From Streptomyces sp. NBC_01264 (lineage in GTDB: Bacteria; Actinomycetota; Actinomycetes; Streptomycetales; Streptomycetaceae), in assembly GCF_026340675.1 (NCBI RefSeq), contig NZ_JAPEOX010000002.1:124001-188000 (forward strand): a stretch of 64,000 bases of DNA, read 5' to 3'. The notes below the pieces were generated by a model. The model saw only the letters and a list, made by a program, of their open reading frames with translations, searched no databases and was not told where the DNA came from. This document shows, in pieces, positions 1 to 9,222 of this stretch; positions within the stretch are counted from its first letter, which is position 1; the number at the start of each line of letters is the position of its first letter. Both the position numbers and the translations under genes were made by a program.

Positions 1-627
1 GTGCGCCAGCTCATGCGTGAACTGGGCCTGATGCCCTGCCAGCCCCGCCCGAAGCGGTTCAGCCTGACCCAGGCTGCGGCGGGCGCAGTGCCCGACCTCG
101 TCGGCCGGAACTTCACCGCCGACACCCCGGGTGAAAAGCTCGTCGGAGACATAACCTACATTCCGACTGGCGAGGGCTGGCTTTATCTCGCGACGGTCAT
201 CGACTGCTGCACGAAGGAAGTCATCGGGTATGCGATGGACGACCACTACCAGACGCCTTTGATATCCCGGGCCATACGCAACGCAGCCCGCAACAGGAAG
301 CTCACCAAGGGGGCAATTTTTCACTCCGATCGCGGAAGTAACTATATGTCAGCCGAGTTCGGGAAGGCGCTGAACCGGCTCGGCCTCCGCAGATCGTCTG
401 GGCGCACCGGGATCTGTTTCGACAACGCGATGGCCGAATCGTTCTTCGGAACTCTGAAGAACGAGCGTGTCTCACGTGTGACTTACCTGACCCTCGAGGC
501 CGCCCGGCAGGACATCACTCGCTACATCGAATTCTGGTACAATCGCAAACGCCTTCACTCGGCTGTCGGTTACCGGCCTCCGCAGGAAGTCCACGCCGAG
601 TATGCAAGGTTGCGAATAGCCGCGTGA
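1..627 (+). CDS. IS3-family transposase OrfB, C-terminal part
   Basis: This encodes the DDE integrase-type catalytic half of an IS3-family transposase. The visible 208 residues carry the rve/DDE core: the first Asp in VGDITYIP, the second in HSDRGSNY, and the Glu in AESFFGTLKNE, followed by the usual FWYNRKRLHSAVGY tail. The frame is open from the window edge. The natural protein has about 307 residues, as in the full copy at 24697-25620, so the GTG at position 1 is not the real start. Transposition function of this copy cannot be judged because its left end is unseen. Confidence 0.9.
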   Translation: MRQLMRELGLMPCQPRPKRFSLTQAAAGAVPDLVGRNFTADTPGEKLVGDITYIPTGEGWLYLATVIDCCTKEVIGYAMDDHYQTPLISRAIRNAARNRKLTKGAIFHSDRGSNYMSAEFGKALNRLGLRRSSGRTGICFDNAMAESFFGTLKNERVSRVTYLTLEAARQDITRYIEFWYNRKRLHSAVGYRPPQEVHAEYARLRIAA

Positions 628-670
628 AATGAACGGTCAGATCCCTGTCCGAAAAACGCGAGGCCCCTCA
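1..670 (+). mobile_element. IS3-family element (first type), right-hand part
   Basis: This is the right-hand 670 bp of an IS3-family insertion sequence whose left part lies outside the window. It matches positions 24994-25663, where the complete 1294-bp copy sits. Identity stops exactly at the right inverted repeat (terminal CCCTCA at 670), after which unrelated IS5-like sequence begins. Confidence 0.9.
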
Positions 671-953
671 GCCGGAGCGCGAGCATCGGCCCAAGATGAT
701 CGATGATGCGGTCCGCCGCCGACTTCGACACCCCGAACAGCGGAGCGAGCTGCCGCATGGTCAGGTTCGTGCGCCAGAACGCCACGACCAGCAGGGCCCG
801 GTCCTCCAGCGGAAGGCTCCACGGCCGGCCCTTGCGCACCGCGTCCGCACCCTTGCGCCGCAGAAGCCTCACCAGCTTCCCGAAGGCACGCGGAGTCAGC
901 CCGGCGAACGGGGCGATCCAGGACGGGTCAGATGCCGTGATCACACCAGCCAT
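671..953 (-). pseudogene. IS5-family transposase, N-terminal fragment
   Basis: From the ATG at 953 the minus strand encodes about 94 residues typical of the helix-turn-helix N-terminus of IS5-like transposases (motifs GLTPRAFGKLVRLL, TNLTMRQLAPLFGVS and KSAADRIIDHLGP). The frame then runs into the inverted repeat of the IS3 element at 670, so the DDE domain is lost. The IS3 insertion, or a deletion next to it, truncated this gene. It is non-functional. Confidence 0.75.
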
Positions 954-1066
954 AGCAAGATCATTACATCGCCATCAATTACCCAAGTATTCCTGCGTCC
1001 TGCTCAGCCTTCGAGGACGCCCGCTCAACGGCACAATGGCTGGACCGTCCCGGCCATGATGGCCGG

Positions 1067-1420
1067 GTGACAACTGCCGAAGAGTTCTTTGGGAGCGACA
1101 GCCTCGGCTTGGCGGTCTTCGAGCGAATGAGCTCCTTGCTGGAAGAACCAATCGAAGTCCGGGTGTCGAGAAGCCAGGTCGCGTTCCGGCGCAGACACGG
1201 TTTTGCCTACCTCTGGATGCCCGGACGGTACCTTCACGCCCCGACCGCCGAGGTGGTGCTGTCGATCGCCCTCGGCAGACACGACCCCTCACCACGCTTC
1301 AAGGAAGTCTCCCACCCCACCCCCCGACACTGGATGCATCATCTGGAAGTGCATTCACTGGACGACATCGACGAACAGGTGACCGCATGGCTCATCGAGG
1401 CCGCCGCGCGCGCGACTTGA
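1067..1420 (+). CDS. DUF5655 domain protein
   Basis: This small protein of 117 residues consists of one DUF5655 domain, a family common in actinobacteria and without known biochemical function. Family features seen are the N-terminal FFGSDSLGLAVFERM, the SRSQVAFRRRHGFAYLWMP core, the SIALGRHDPSPRFKEV stretch and the RHWMHHLEVHSLDDIDEQV tail. The length equals a complete domain. The GTG start at 1067 is the first in the conserved frame; no strong ribosome binding site is seen. It is flanked by the IS5 remnant and the IS630 element, so any original operon partners are lost. Confidence 0.75.
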   Translation: MTTAEEFFGSDSLGLAVFERMSSLLEEPIEVRVSRSQVAFRRRHGFAYLWMPGRYLHAPTAEVVLSIALGRHDPSPRFKEVSHPTPRHWMHHLEVHSLDDIDEQVTAWLIEAAARAT

Positions 1421-1467
1421 GCGGTGCACACGGCCGGGAGCGTTCGACGTCGCCGTGCGCCCGCCGC

Positions 1468-1515
1468 CCTGGCACCTGGCACCTGGCACCTGGCACCTGG
1501 CACCTGGCACCTGGC
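1468..1515. repeat. Heptanucleotide tandem repeat
   Basis: About seven head-to-tail copies of CCTGGCA lie between the DUF5655 stop and the IS630 element. The units are perfect until the last one. A 7-bp unit is not a multiple of three and no gene runs through it. It looks like slippage-prone spacer DNA. Confidence 0.9.
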
Positions 1516-1604
1516 GAACCCGACCTCGCGTGGTGACGAGCACAGCACTTATTGGCCAGCCGTACCGGACACGCCTCCCATGGATCTTTACGGGACAGCC
1601 CTTA

Positions 1605-2771
1605 CTGACTTCAGCTCTTTGGGGTGAATGTTTGCGAAGTCCCTGATGGGTCTGGGTGGGTGGCTGTATCCGTGGTGTGTGAAATATGCGGATGGGGGCG
1701 GGCTGACTCCTGCGGGACGTCGGCGCCGGGAGACGGTTCGTATGCAGGCGGCTGAGCTGTTCGAGCAGAAGATCAATCCGTCGGAGGTCGCACGGCGGCT
1801 TCGGGTGAGCGTGAAGTCGGCTTATCAATGGCATCAGTTGTGGCGGGATGGTGGTGTTCAGGCTCTGGCCTCCCGCGGTCCGAGCGGTCCACGGTGCCGT
1901 CTGTCCCCGCGGTGTCTGGAGAAGCTGGCCGCGTATCTGGAGCAGGGCCCGGCCGCTCATGGCTGGGTGGAGGACCAGGTGTGGACCGCGTCGAGGGTGG
2001 CCACGCTGATCGGCCGGAAGTTCCACGTCACCTACAGCGTCTCGGGCGCTACCCGGTTGATGCACCGGCTCGGCTTCAGCCCGCAGGTCCCCGCCCGGCG
2101 GGTCGCCGAACGCGATGAGCAGGCCGTGAGTATGTGGCGGGAGGCGACCTGGCCGGAGGTAAAAGGGCGAGGGCGGCCTGCGGGGGCTACGTCTGCTTCG
2201 AAGACGAAGCCGGGTTCACCCGCAGGCCGCCCCGGGGGCGTACCTGGGGCCGGCGAGGAGTGACTCCGGTCGTCACCATCAGCGGCCGGCGGTCGGGACG
2301 GCTGTCGGTGGCCGGGCTGATCGCGATGCGGCCAGGCTCGAGGACCCGGCTGTGTCACCGCCTACGGACCCATCCCGCGGGCAAGGGAACACGTCGCAGC
2401 ATGAGCGAGCGGGACTTCATCGCGCTCGTCGACGGAGTCCACCAGCTGGTCAGGGCACCGATCGTGCTGGTCTGGGACCGGCTGAACACCCACGTCTCCC
2501 GCAGGATGCGCGACTTCGTCGCCGAGCGTGAATGGCTGACCGTGTTCCTGTTGCCCGCCTACTCACCCGAACTCAACCCAGTCGAGTGGGTATGGGCCCA
2601 CGTCAAACGCAGCCTCGCCAACCTCGCCGTCATGGCCCTCGACCGCCTCGAAGCCCTCGTCCGCAACCGCCTCAAACGCCTTCAATACCGGCCCCACACC
2701 CTCGACGGCTTCATAGCCGGCACCGGCCTGACCCTCGACGCACCACCCTCACCCTGAAAAGCCGAAGTCAG
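1605..2771 (+). mobile_element. IS630-family element, complete
   Basis: The element has imperfect terminal inverted repeats: CTGACTTCAGCTCTTT on the left and CTGACTTCGGCTTTT read inward on the right. It is flanked on both sides by the dinucleotide TA (1603-1604 and 2772-2773), the target duplication expected of IS630/Tc1-type transposition. It is 1167 bp long and carries one transposase gene in two frames. Confidence 0.8.
1628..2757 (+). CDS. IS630-family transposase in two frames
   Basis: The first frame (1628 to about 2165) encodes the helix-turn-helix half (NPSEVARRLRVSVKSAYQWH). The second (about 2160-2757) encodes the DDE half: CFEDEAGF, then VLVWDRLNTHVS, and SPELNPVEWVWAHVK. The frame change lies at the run GTA AAA GGG near 2160. 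A -1 shift there joins the two halves into one normal-length IS630 transposase of about 375 residues. Known IS elements use such A-rich sites for programmed frameshifting, but a simple mutation cannot be excluded. The terminal repeats and catalytic residues are intact, so the element may be active. Confidence 0.75.
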
Positions 2772-2773
2772 TA

Positions 2774-2859
2774 GGCGGCCGTCCGGGCCGCGGGCCCGAA
2801 GCCGTCTTCTGAGGGCGGCCGTAGCCGGACACGGCGCTCCGATTCCCGAAGGGGCCGGA
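2774..2859. other. Short spacer without gene
   Basis: This GC-rich spacer between the IS630 right flank and the small ORF at 2860-3042 shows no convincing coding frame. Confidence 0.5.
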
Positions 2860-3042
2860 TCAGCCGAAGAGATCAAGCACGCGGATCGTGTGTACGGGAC
2901 GCAGCCCGGGTTGGGCCCTCCCCTGCTCCCGGGGAGGAGGTGTCAACGTCGTGCGCGTGGGCAGCTTGCCGCTCGGGCCACGCCCAACTGGTTCATCGTG
3001 GGCTACCACGAGTTCCCTGCGTGGGGTCGCATGCGCCGTCAC
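2860..3042 (-). CDS. Small ORF with strong ribosome binding site
   Basis: A GTG at 3042 is preceded by AGGAGGAGATC, an excellent Shine-Dalgarno sequence at proper spacing, and opens a 60-residue frame rich in Arg, Thr and Pro. No family is recognised. It may be the 5' end of a gene whose remainder was lost, because the C-terminal half looks random. It lies downstream of the CBS remnant on the same strand. Confidence 0.35.
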   Translation of the reverse strand: MTAHATPRRELVVAHDEPVGRGPSGKLPTRTTLTPPPREQGRAQPGLRPVHTIRVLDLFG

Positions 3043-3194
3043 GATCTCCTCCTATCGATGGTTCTGGGGGTCCGCCGGCGGGCCGCCTGGCGTAGCACGT
3101 GAGCAACCGGTCGGCCGGGCCCCAGACCCACTGCTGCCTGCACAGGGCTTCAGTGGGCGGCGCAGACACCCTCGACGAAGTGCCCACCTGATCC

Positions 3195-3365
3195 TCGGAC
3201 AGATGACGTACCAGGTCGGCTTCGCTGATCGTGCCGACGAGCCGGTGGTCTTCGATGACGGGCAGTCGTCGGACGCGGTGCTCGGGCAGGAACTGCAGGA
3301 CCTGTCCGCTGCGGCGACCGTGAACGGCTTGTCCTGGGCCGGCATGCCTGCCGTCATGTGGTGAG
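3195..3365 (-). pseudogene. CBS-domain protein remnant, frameshifted
   Basis: Two minus-strand frames together spell one CBS domain: HHMTAGMPAQDKPFTVAAAD in one frame, then VLQFLPEHRVRRLPVIED and LVGTISEADLVRHL in the other. The shift falls near 3310. CBS domains bind adenosyl ligands and occur in actinobacterial stress proteins. It sits directly downstream of the split site-2 protease gene on the same strand, and such pairs are common in streptomycete stress islands. The frameshift makes it non-functional. Confidence 0.65.
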
Positions 3366-4389
3366 GGTCCTTCCCCTTGGCCAGGTACTTGAAGGAGGCC
3401 TGTGGACATACGGGTGCCTCGGAACTGCCCCAGGCCGGTCCACGGGCCGACATCAAGGCGCTGCCTGTCAGGTTGTGTCGGCGGGGCCGCTGCCGGAGTC
3501 GCGGCGGCCCTCCGGCGTAGCGGTCATCAGCCACGACACCGTGCGGCTGATGTCGGAGGACGCGACGATGCCCACGAGCGTGCCGTCCTCGTCGAGCACG
3601 AGAGCGCGCTGCCCGGTCGCGGCCAACATCCGCGGAAGGATTTCGACCAGCTGATCGTCCGGGCCGACGACGATGACCTGCGACAACGGGATCATCACCT
3701 CCCGAACGCCCACCGCCTCACGTTGCTCCTCGGGCACCCGCCCTGCTGTCTTGAGAGTCACCAGACCCTCCGGAGAGTGACCGTCGTCGCCGGTGACGGG
3801 GAAAGCAGAATGGCGGTAGCGATAGCGAGGATCGGCCAGAAACGCCGCGACACTCAGCTCGGCGGGCACGGTGACCGGCCCGAACGTCATGGCCTGGCGC
3901 ACCGGGACACCGCGGAGCACGGCCCGAAGTTCTGCCTGCTGCCCCTCTGCGGTCGCCGCGGCGATCAGGAACCAGGCGATCATAGCCAGCCACAGCCCAC
4001 CGACCACATCACCTCGCGCGAACAGCAGCAGACCCCCAAGGAGAAGGAACCAGCCGAACCCGCGGCCCGCCGCCGCCGCTCCGGCAGTCGCCCGTGCCCG
4101 GTCCCCGGTCCGCCACCACAGGAACGCGCGCAAGAGCCGTCCGCCGTCCAGCGGAGCGGCCGGCACAGAGTTGAACACGGCCAGCAAGAGGTTGATCACC
4201 GCCAGCCAGACCAACGCCTCACTGGCCAGCCCCGGCCCCACGGCGCTGTCGACCAGCCATGCGGCCAACGCAAAGCATCCGCCCAGGCACAGGCTCACCA
4301 GCGGTCCCACGCCCGCGATATGAGGTTCCCCCGGGATGCGGAGAGTGTTGACATCGGGTCAGATGGGACTCATGAGAGGACCAGTGGCC

Positions 4390-4698
4390 ATGGCTGCACC
4401 CCGGAAATACTCGCTCGAGTTGCGTGAGCGTGCGGTACGGATGTATCGCACCGCGGAGCCGAAGCCCCAGATCAAGAAGCTGGCTGTCGACTTCGGCGTG
4501 CATCCCGAGGCCCTGCGCGGGTGGATCCGCCAGGCGGAGGCGGATGCCGGCGAACGCGATGACCGGCTCACCACCGACGAACGCGCCGAGCTCGCGGCCC
4601 TGCGCAAGGAGAATGTCCAGCTCAAGCGGGCCAACGACGTACTGCGGACGGCCTCGGCGTTTTTCGCGGCGCAACTCGACCCGACCCGGCCCAGGTGA
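4390..4698 (+). CDS. IS3-family transposase OrfA
   Basis: OrfA is the helix-turn-helix DNA-binding subunit. From the ATG at 4390 (AGAGGA nine bases upstream) it encodes 102 residues: SLELRERAVRMYRTAEPK, then the HTH DFGVHPEALRGWIRQAE, and a C-terminal leucine-zipper-like stretch ELAALRKENVQLKRANDVL used for multimer formation. The stop overlaps the orfB start as GTGA. IS3 elements usually make an OrfAB fusion by -1 frameshifting; the GTTTTTC run near 4660 is a candidate site. Confidence 0.9.
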   Translation: MAAPRKYSLELRERAVRMYRTAEPKPQIKKLAVDFGVHPEALRGWIRQAEADAGERDDRLTTDERAELAALRKENVQLKRANDVLRTASAFFAAQLDPTRPR

Positions 4699-5612
4699 CG
4701 GCGCTCGTTGACGAGCACCCGTGCCTGGGAGTCGAGTGCGTACTTCGGGAACTGCACATCCCCTCCTCCACCTACTACCGCTGGCGCCGTGCAGAGGCCG
4801 AGCCGTGCGAGCGAAGGCGCCGTGACGTCGAGCTGACCGAGCGGATCAAAGAGATCCACGCGGATTCCGGCGGCAACTACGGCTCGCCGCGGGTACACGC
4901 CGTCCTCAAGCGTGAGGGTGTCCACGTGGGCCGCAAGCGGGTCGAGCGCCTGATGCGCGAGGCCGACATCGCGGGGGTCAGCCCACGGCGCAAGGGCTTC
5001 ACGCGCCGGGACCCGAAGGCCACCCTGGCCCCGGACCTGGTCAACAGGGACTTCACCGCACCGGCTCCGAACCGGTTGTGGGTCACCGACCTCACCATGA
5101 TCTCCACCGGTGAGGGGCCTCTGTGGCTCTCGGCGATCCGCGACGCCTTCTCCCGCCGGGTGGTCGCCTGGGAGACTTCCGCCCGCGCGGACGCCGACCT
5201 GGTGCTGACCACCCTGGAGTACGCCCTCGCGTCCCGCGAGGTCGAGCCCGGCCAGCTGATTCATCACGCGGACCACGGCTGTCAATACACGTCTATCAAG
5301 CTCACAACCCGGCTAATGAGAGCTGGAGTTGAAGCGTCCATGGGCTCGATCGGCGACTCATACGATAACGCTCTCGCGGAGAACCTCTGGATGCTCATCA
5401 AAACCGAGGGCCTCCGTGGCCGGACCTTCACCACCCGGGCTGAGGCGAACCTCGCGCTCTTCGAGTACATCGATGGCTTCTACAACTCCCGTCGCATCCA
5501 GGAACGGCTCGGCTTCCTCAGCCCGATCGAGTACGAAGAGAAGCACTACGCCAACCAGGCGACGGCCGAACCAGCGAACCTGAACACCCGTCAACCCCTC
5601 CTGACCAGCTAA
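4695..5612 (+). CDS. IS3-family transposase OrfB
   Basis: This 305-residue DDE integrase follows orfA in the -1 frame with a four-base overlap. It has the HTH_21 region (YGSPRVHAVLKREGVHVGRKRVERLMRE), then the catalytic core with Asp in VTDLTMIS, Asp in HHADHGCQYTS and Glu in NALAENLWMLIKTE. Length and motifs are complete, so this copy should be competent. It is transcribed opposite to the protease gene it interrupts. Confidence 0.92.
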   Translation: MTALVDEHPCLGVECVLRELHIPSSTYYRWRRAEAEPCERRRRDVELTERIKEIHADSGGNYGSPRVHAVLKREGVHVGRKRVERLMREADIAGVSPRRKGFTRRDPKATLAPDLVNRDFTAPAPNRLWVTDLTMISTGEGPLWLSAIRDAFSRRVVAWETSARADADLVLTTLEYALASREVEPGQLIHHADHGCQYTSIKLTTRLMRAGVEASMGSIGDSYDNALAENLWMLIKTEGLRGRTFTTRAEANLALFEYIDGFYNSRRIQERLGFLSPIEYEEKHYANQATAEPANLNTRQPLLTS

Positions 5613-5969
5613 TCAGCAACTCCCGAACAACGGGGGAACCTCAATACGCAGTTCCGCAGCGGGCGTGGACGCCTCTGACCTGAGCCTGGCCACGCCGCCC
5701 AGGAGCCACAGCACGATGTCGTCCACCGCGACGTTGTTGCGACGGGCCACGACGGCGTGTGCCAACTCGTGAGCGAGCAGGGAGGCGAAGAACACCGTGG
5801 CGGTGATCAGCCCGATCAGCCAATAGCTCCACCAGGACCGTCCCGGATACACGTCCGGCAACCGTCCCTCGGCCAGCCCCAGCGCGATGAGGGTGAAGAT
5901 GATCAGGATGCTCCAGTGCACCCCGACCCGTACCCCTGCGATCCGTCCCAGTGTGAATGTCGCCCTCAC

Positions 5970-6469
5970 GGCTCCTCCAGATGTCGCGGCCCCGCGGGGC
6001 CCGCGAAGCGGGGATTCGCCGGTTTCTGCGGTCCGTTACGGCGGCGGCAATCAGCCGCGTTCCGCCGCCCCACGCGGACCCAACGACCGGCTGGATCCGT
6101 AGGAGCTGTGCCTGCCCAGCCGAGCCGACCGGGCCTCCGTAGCCGATTCGCAGGCCTTTCACCAGCGTAGACACCCTCCCACTTCCATGGAGGGGCCGCA
6201 TGGTCCACACCTCGCCCGGACGGTCCTACGAGCCGGGCGCTCGTCGGCGCACGACCGTGCCGAGCACCCTGGCTCCGGCGGCAGTGGCGCGAGGCGGGCG
6301 AAGCCCCGTATGTAGTCGTCCGTTATGCCCTCGACCAGGCCCATCACCAGGGGCGGGAAGACGCCGCCGCCTACCTCCAAGCGAGCGGGTCCGGTGGACC
6401 GTCACCTTGCCGTGACGCATGGTGACAGGTGACGCCGCATACTCGCCGTCTTGATCACGGAGGCTTGCC
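5970..6469. other. 500 bp without a confident gene
   Basis: The stretch between the protease start and the small gene at 6470 has no frame with recognisable family features. A minus-strand frame near 6290-6380 (VFPPLVMGLVEGITDDY) could be a fragment of an unknown protein, but it lacks both ends. Confidence 0.4.
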
Positions 6470-6661
6470 ATGACACAGAGCACCCCCTCTGAGCACGACC
6501 GTTTGTCCCTCGTCGAAGCACAGGTGCAGACGCTCGCCCAGGCGGTCCGGGCACTGGCCGAAGGCCTGGAGGCCAACCCCGCACAGGACACGGACGCGTC
6601 GACCCACGCGGCGCGCGGTGCGCGGCTCGCTCACGAACTCCTCCTGGCCCAGGGCTTGTAG
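6470..6661 (+). CDS. Small coiled-coil-like hypothetical protein
   Basis: This 63-residue protein starts at the ATG at 6470 with GGAGG eight bases upstream. A heptad-like stretch (RLSLVEAQVQTLAQAVRALAEGLE) suggests a short amphipathic helix or coiled coil, followed by an Ala/Leu-rich tail (RGARLAHELLLAQGL). Similar small acidic helical proteins are frequent near streptomycete stress genes; their role is unknown. It stands alone between the split protease and the NarK remnant. Confidence 0.6.
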   Translation: MTQSTPSEHDRLSLVEAQVQTLAQAVRALAEGLEANPAQDTDASTHAARGARLAHELLLAQGL

Positions 6662-7019
6662 CGCCACAGCCGAGGACCGGTTGACAGAACCCAAGCTCGC
6701 GCAGTTCGGCAGGCGAGGATTCCGCCGAGGCAGGTGACCTCAGGTCGCTGACCTGGGGCTTTGCCGCAGAGCGGACGGTGGGAATCGAGCTTGAGGAACG
6801 CCAGGAGCCAGGTCGTCGGCATCCGCCATGTGGACCTGGCGCCCGCGCAGGCATCGACGTGGTCGCTCGTTCCGATCTGTCCGGCAGGAGCATCCGGGCC
6901 GCCAAGGCGTACACGGCCGGTGCGGCGGCGGCCAGGTCGAAGGGGAAGCTGCGCCCTGCCGCGTCGGCCAGCCGTTGTCAACGACGACAGCGCGGTGTCA
7001 CGGTGCCGATGCCTTGAAT
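6662..7019. other. Non-coding or decayed stretch
   Basis: Several frames are open by composition only. No family motif is visible on either strand before the NarK remnant begins. Confidence 0.4.
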
Positions 7020-7210
7020 TCCGCCCCGGCGGTCGGTGAGAGCGCGGAGGAGGATGCGGCCGAGCGAGCCCCGATGACCGGTACGGCAACGACCAGGACT
7101 GCTGGAACGACCCGAGATGCAGATCATCGCGGAACGCCGGCCCGAGAGGCGCCAGCAGAGCCCACGCCCAGAACCAGATCCCCAACAGGATCCCCAGGCC
7201 TGTCGGCGTC
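7020..7210 (-). pseudogene. NarK-type nitrate/nitrite transporter remnant
   Basis: Three minus-strand frames in succession give the N-terminal signature of NarK-family MFS transporters: GIWFWAWALLAPLGPAFRDD and LHLGSFQQS, then VLVVAVPVVIG, then GSLGRILLRALTDRRGG. At least two frameshifts separate them and the other ten or so membrane segments are missing. NarK transporters are part of hypoxia-responsive regulons in actinobacteria, which fits the neighbouring stress genes. Confidence 0.6.
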
Positions 7211-7215
7211 CCGCA

Positions 7216-8700
7216 TCACCGCTCTCCCTTACGGCCCTGCCCGCCATAGCCACCGCCTCCTGGCGTCTCCACCACGAGCACATCGCCGGGCTGGACCTCG
7301 ACGGAGTCGCAGCCCGCCATCGGCAGGGAGGTTCCGTCGGCCCGCTCCACGTGGTTGACGCCCAGCGCGCCCGGGGCTCCGCCGGCCATGCCGTAGGGCG
7401 GGACCCTGCGGTGGCCGGAGAGGGTGCTGACCGTCATCGGTTCGCGGAAGCGGATCTTGCGTACGGTCCCGTCGCCGCCCCGCCATCGGCCCTCGCCACC
7501 AGTGCCAGTACGTACGGAGAACTCTCCAGCAGCACCGAAAGGCGCCACTCGAGAACCTCGGGATCGGTGAGCCTGGAATTGGTCATGTGGGTCTGCACCG
7601 CTGACGCCCCGTCGAACCCCGGTCCCGCACCGGAGCCGGAGGCGATGGTTTCGTAATACTGGTGGCGTTCGTTGCCGAAGGTGAGGTTGTTCATCGTGCC
7701 GCTGCCCTCGGCCTGGGCGCCCAGGGCGGCGTAGAGGGCCCCGGTGGTCGCCTGGGAGGTCTCGACGTTCCCAGCGACGATGGCCGCGGGGTAGACCGGC
7801 GCGAGCATCGATCCGGCCGGGACGATGATGCGCAAGCCAGTTGTCGAAAAGGACTCCCTCCTCGTCGATCTCGTGGCTGTTCGCCGGCATGGATCCCGGT
7901 GTCAGGCCGCCGATCTCCGCGTGGTGGCCGCGTGAGGCGACGAAGAACAGGATCTCCGCGCCGGGCGCCTCGCCCCGCTCGTCGAAGACCGGGGTGACCA
8001 CGGTGATGTCGGGCAGGTGAGTGCCGCCGTGGTACGGATCGTTGACCGCATAGGCGTCGCCCGGCCGCATCGCACCGGGGCGGCGGCGGATCACTTCCCT
8101 GACGGCAGTGCCCATCGAGCCCAGGTGCACCGGGATGTGCGGGGCGTTGGCGACGAGACTGCCCTCCGGGTCGAACAGCGCGCAGGAGAAGTCCAGTCGT
8201 TCCTTGATGTTGACGGACTGGGCCGTCGCCTCCAGCCGGCCGCCCATCTGCTCGGCGATCGACACGAAGAGGCTGTTGAAGATCTCCAGCATGACCGGGT
8301 CCACCCTGGTCTCGACCCCGGCCTCGGAGGGCCCGGCCACGCGTTCGAGGCGCAGGTGCCCCATGGCGGTCGGGGTCGCCCGCCAGCCGGGGTCGACGAC
8401 GGTGGTGGCGTCGGCCTCGGCGATGACGGCCGGGCCGGTCACGACGGCGCCCGGTCCCAGTCGCTCCCGCTGCCACAGGGGGACATCGCGCCACGCTCCG
8501 CCGGTATGGAGCGGGACGGTGTCCGCCGGTACGCCGTGGTCAGCGGTTCCGGTCGGGGCGAGGCGGCCGAGATCGGGCTGCGGGGTCAGCCCCGTCGCCT
8601 CCACCGAGAGGGCGTCGACGATGACGGGGCTTATCGGGCCCACCGGGGGGCCGGTCGGCCCATGCCCCGCGTGGGGCCGCAGGACCAGACTGGTAGCGGA
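7216..8700 (-). pseudogene. 5-oxoprolinase (hydantoinase A/B type), decayed
   Basis: This is the remains of an ATP-dependent 5-oxoprolinase, which opens 5-oxoproline to glutamate. The 8700-7850 part holds the end of the HyuA domain (VDALSVEATG, VTGPAVIAEADATTVVDPGW) and the start of HyuB ([50 protein letters not shown]). The frame then shifts near 7840 ([20 protein letters not shown]) and again near 7440 ([29 protein letters not shown]). The N-terminal 600 or so residues of the usual 1200 are missing. Together with the gamma-glutamyltransferase remnant near 41.6 kb it suggests a lost gamma-glutamyl/5-oxoproline route. Confidence 0.8.
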
Positions 8701-8717
8701 CTCGAACGGAGGCCGCC

Positions 8718-9182
8718 ATGAGCACCCCTTCCCCCATCCGGATGAGCGCCGCCCTCTCGGCGGAGCACCGCGCACGGCTGATGAGCATGGCCCAGGAGGT
8801 GAACTTCGCGGAGGGAAAGCGGATCTTCAACGAGGGCGGTCGTGCGGACCGGTTCTGGATCGTGCGGACCGGCACCGTCACCCTCGACGTTCACGTACCC
8901 GGCAGGCAGCCTGCGGTGATCGAGAATCTCGGTCCCGGCGAACTGGTCGGCTGGTCCTGGCTGTTCCGCCCCTATACCTGGCACTTCGGCGCCGAGGCGA
9001 TGACTCCCGTGCGCACCCACGAATTCGAGGCCGCGGCCGTACGGATGATGATGGACGCCGACCCGGCCTTCGGATCCGCGATCGGGCACTGGGTGGGCCA
9101 GGTGCTCGCCCACCGGCTTCTCGCAGCCCGGATCCGCCTGCTCGATCTGTACGCCCCCCACGGGAGCGGCGGCACGTTGTGA
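8718..9182 (+). CDS. Cyclic-nucleotide-binding domain protein
   Basis: This protein of 154 residues is a single CRP/FNR-type cyclic nucleotide-binding beta-barrel: EGKRIFNEGGRADRFWIVRTG, then VIENLGPGELVGWSWLF. There is no C-terminal DNA-binding helix-turn-helix, so it is a stand-alone sensor or adaptor rather than a transcription factor. The start is at the ATG in GGAGGCCGCCATG. The CBS-BON gene follows 40 bp downstream on the same strand, so the two probably form an operon. Similar proteins neighbour CBS and universal stress genes in streptomycete redox/hypoxia islands. Confidence 0.75.
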   Translation: MSTPSPIRMSAALSAEHRARLMSMAQEVNFAEGKRIFNEGGRADRFWIVRTGTVTLDVHVPGRQPAVIENLGPGELVGWSWLFRPYTWHFGAEAMTPVRTHEFEAAAVRMMMDADPAFGSAIGHWVGQVLAHRLLAARIRLLDLYAPHGSGGTL

Positions 9183-9222
9183 GCCGCCCCACCGACTGAG
9201 AGAAGTACCGAAGGAGCCGGTC

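Larger units (their letters stand above)
4321..5643 (+). mobile_element. IS3-family element (second type), copy 1
   Basis: This 1323-bp element has ends TGAGGTTCCCCCGGGATGCGG (left) and TGAGGTTCCCCCGTTGTTCGG (right, read inward). Three-base direct repeats ATA flank it at 4318-4320 and 5644-5646, proving simple insertion into the site-2 protease gene. It carries orfA and orfB. A second copy of identical length lies at 34873-36195; I found only two base differences between them. Confidence 0.95.
3468..5969 (-). pseudogene. Site-2 protease with CBS domains, split by IS3
   Basis: The gene starts at the GTG at 5969 (GGAGGAG upstream) and encodes a membrane-embedded M50/site-2 zinc protease. The first 111 residues (to about 5644) hold two membrane segments and the zinc motif HELAH at residues 67-71. 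The rest (4320 down to 3468) holds further membrane segments, the second metal motif NSVPAAPLDGG, and two C-terminal CBS domains (MTFGPVTVP and MIPLSQVIVVGPDDQLV regions). A 1323-bp IS3 element sits between with target duplication ATA. Removing it and one ATA restores the continuous reading AAELRI-AGVGPLVSL. Regulated-intramembrane-proteolysis enzymes of this type (Rip3-like) are typical of actinobacteria. The protein is now disrupted. Confidence 0.85.

Noticed and set aside
1468..1515. Possible CRISPR array
   Set aside because: The repeats are 7 bp and contiguous with no spacers; no cas gene is in the window.
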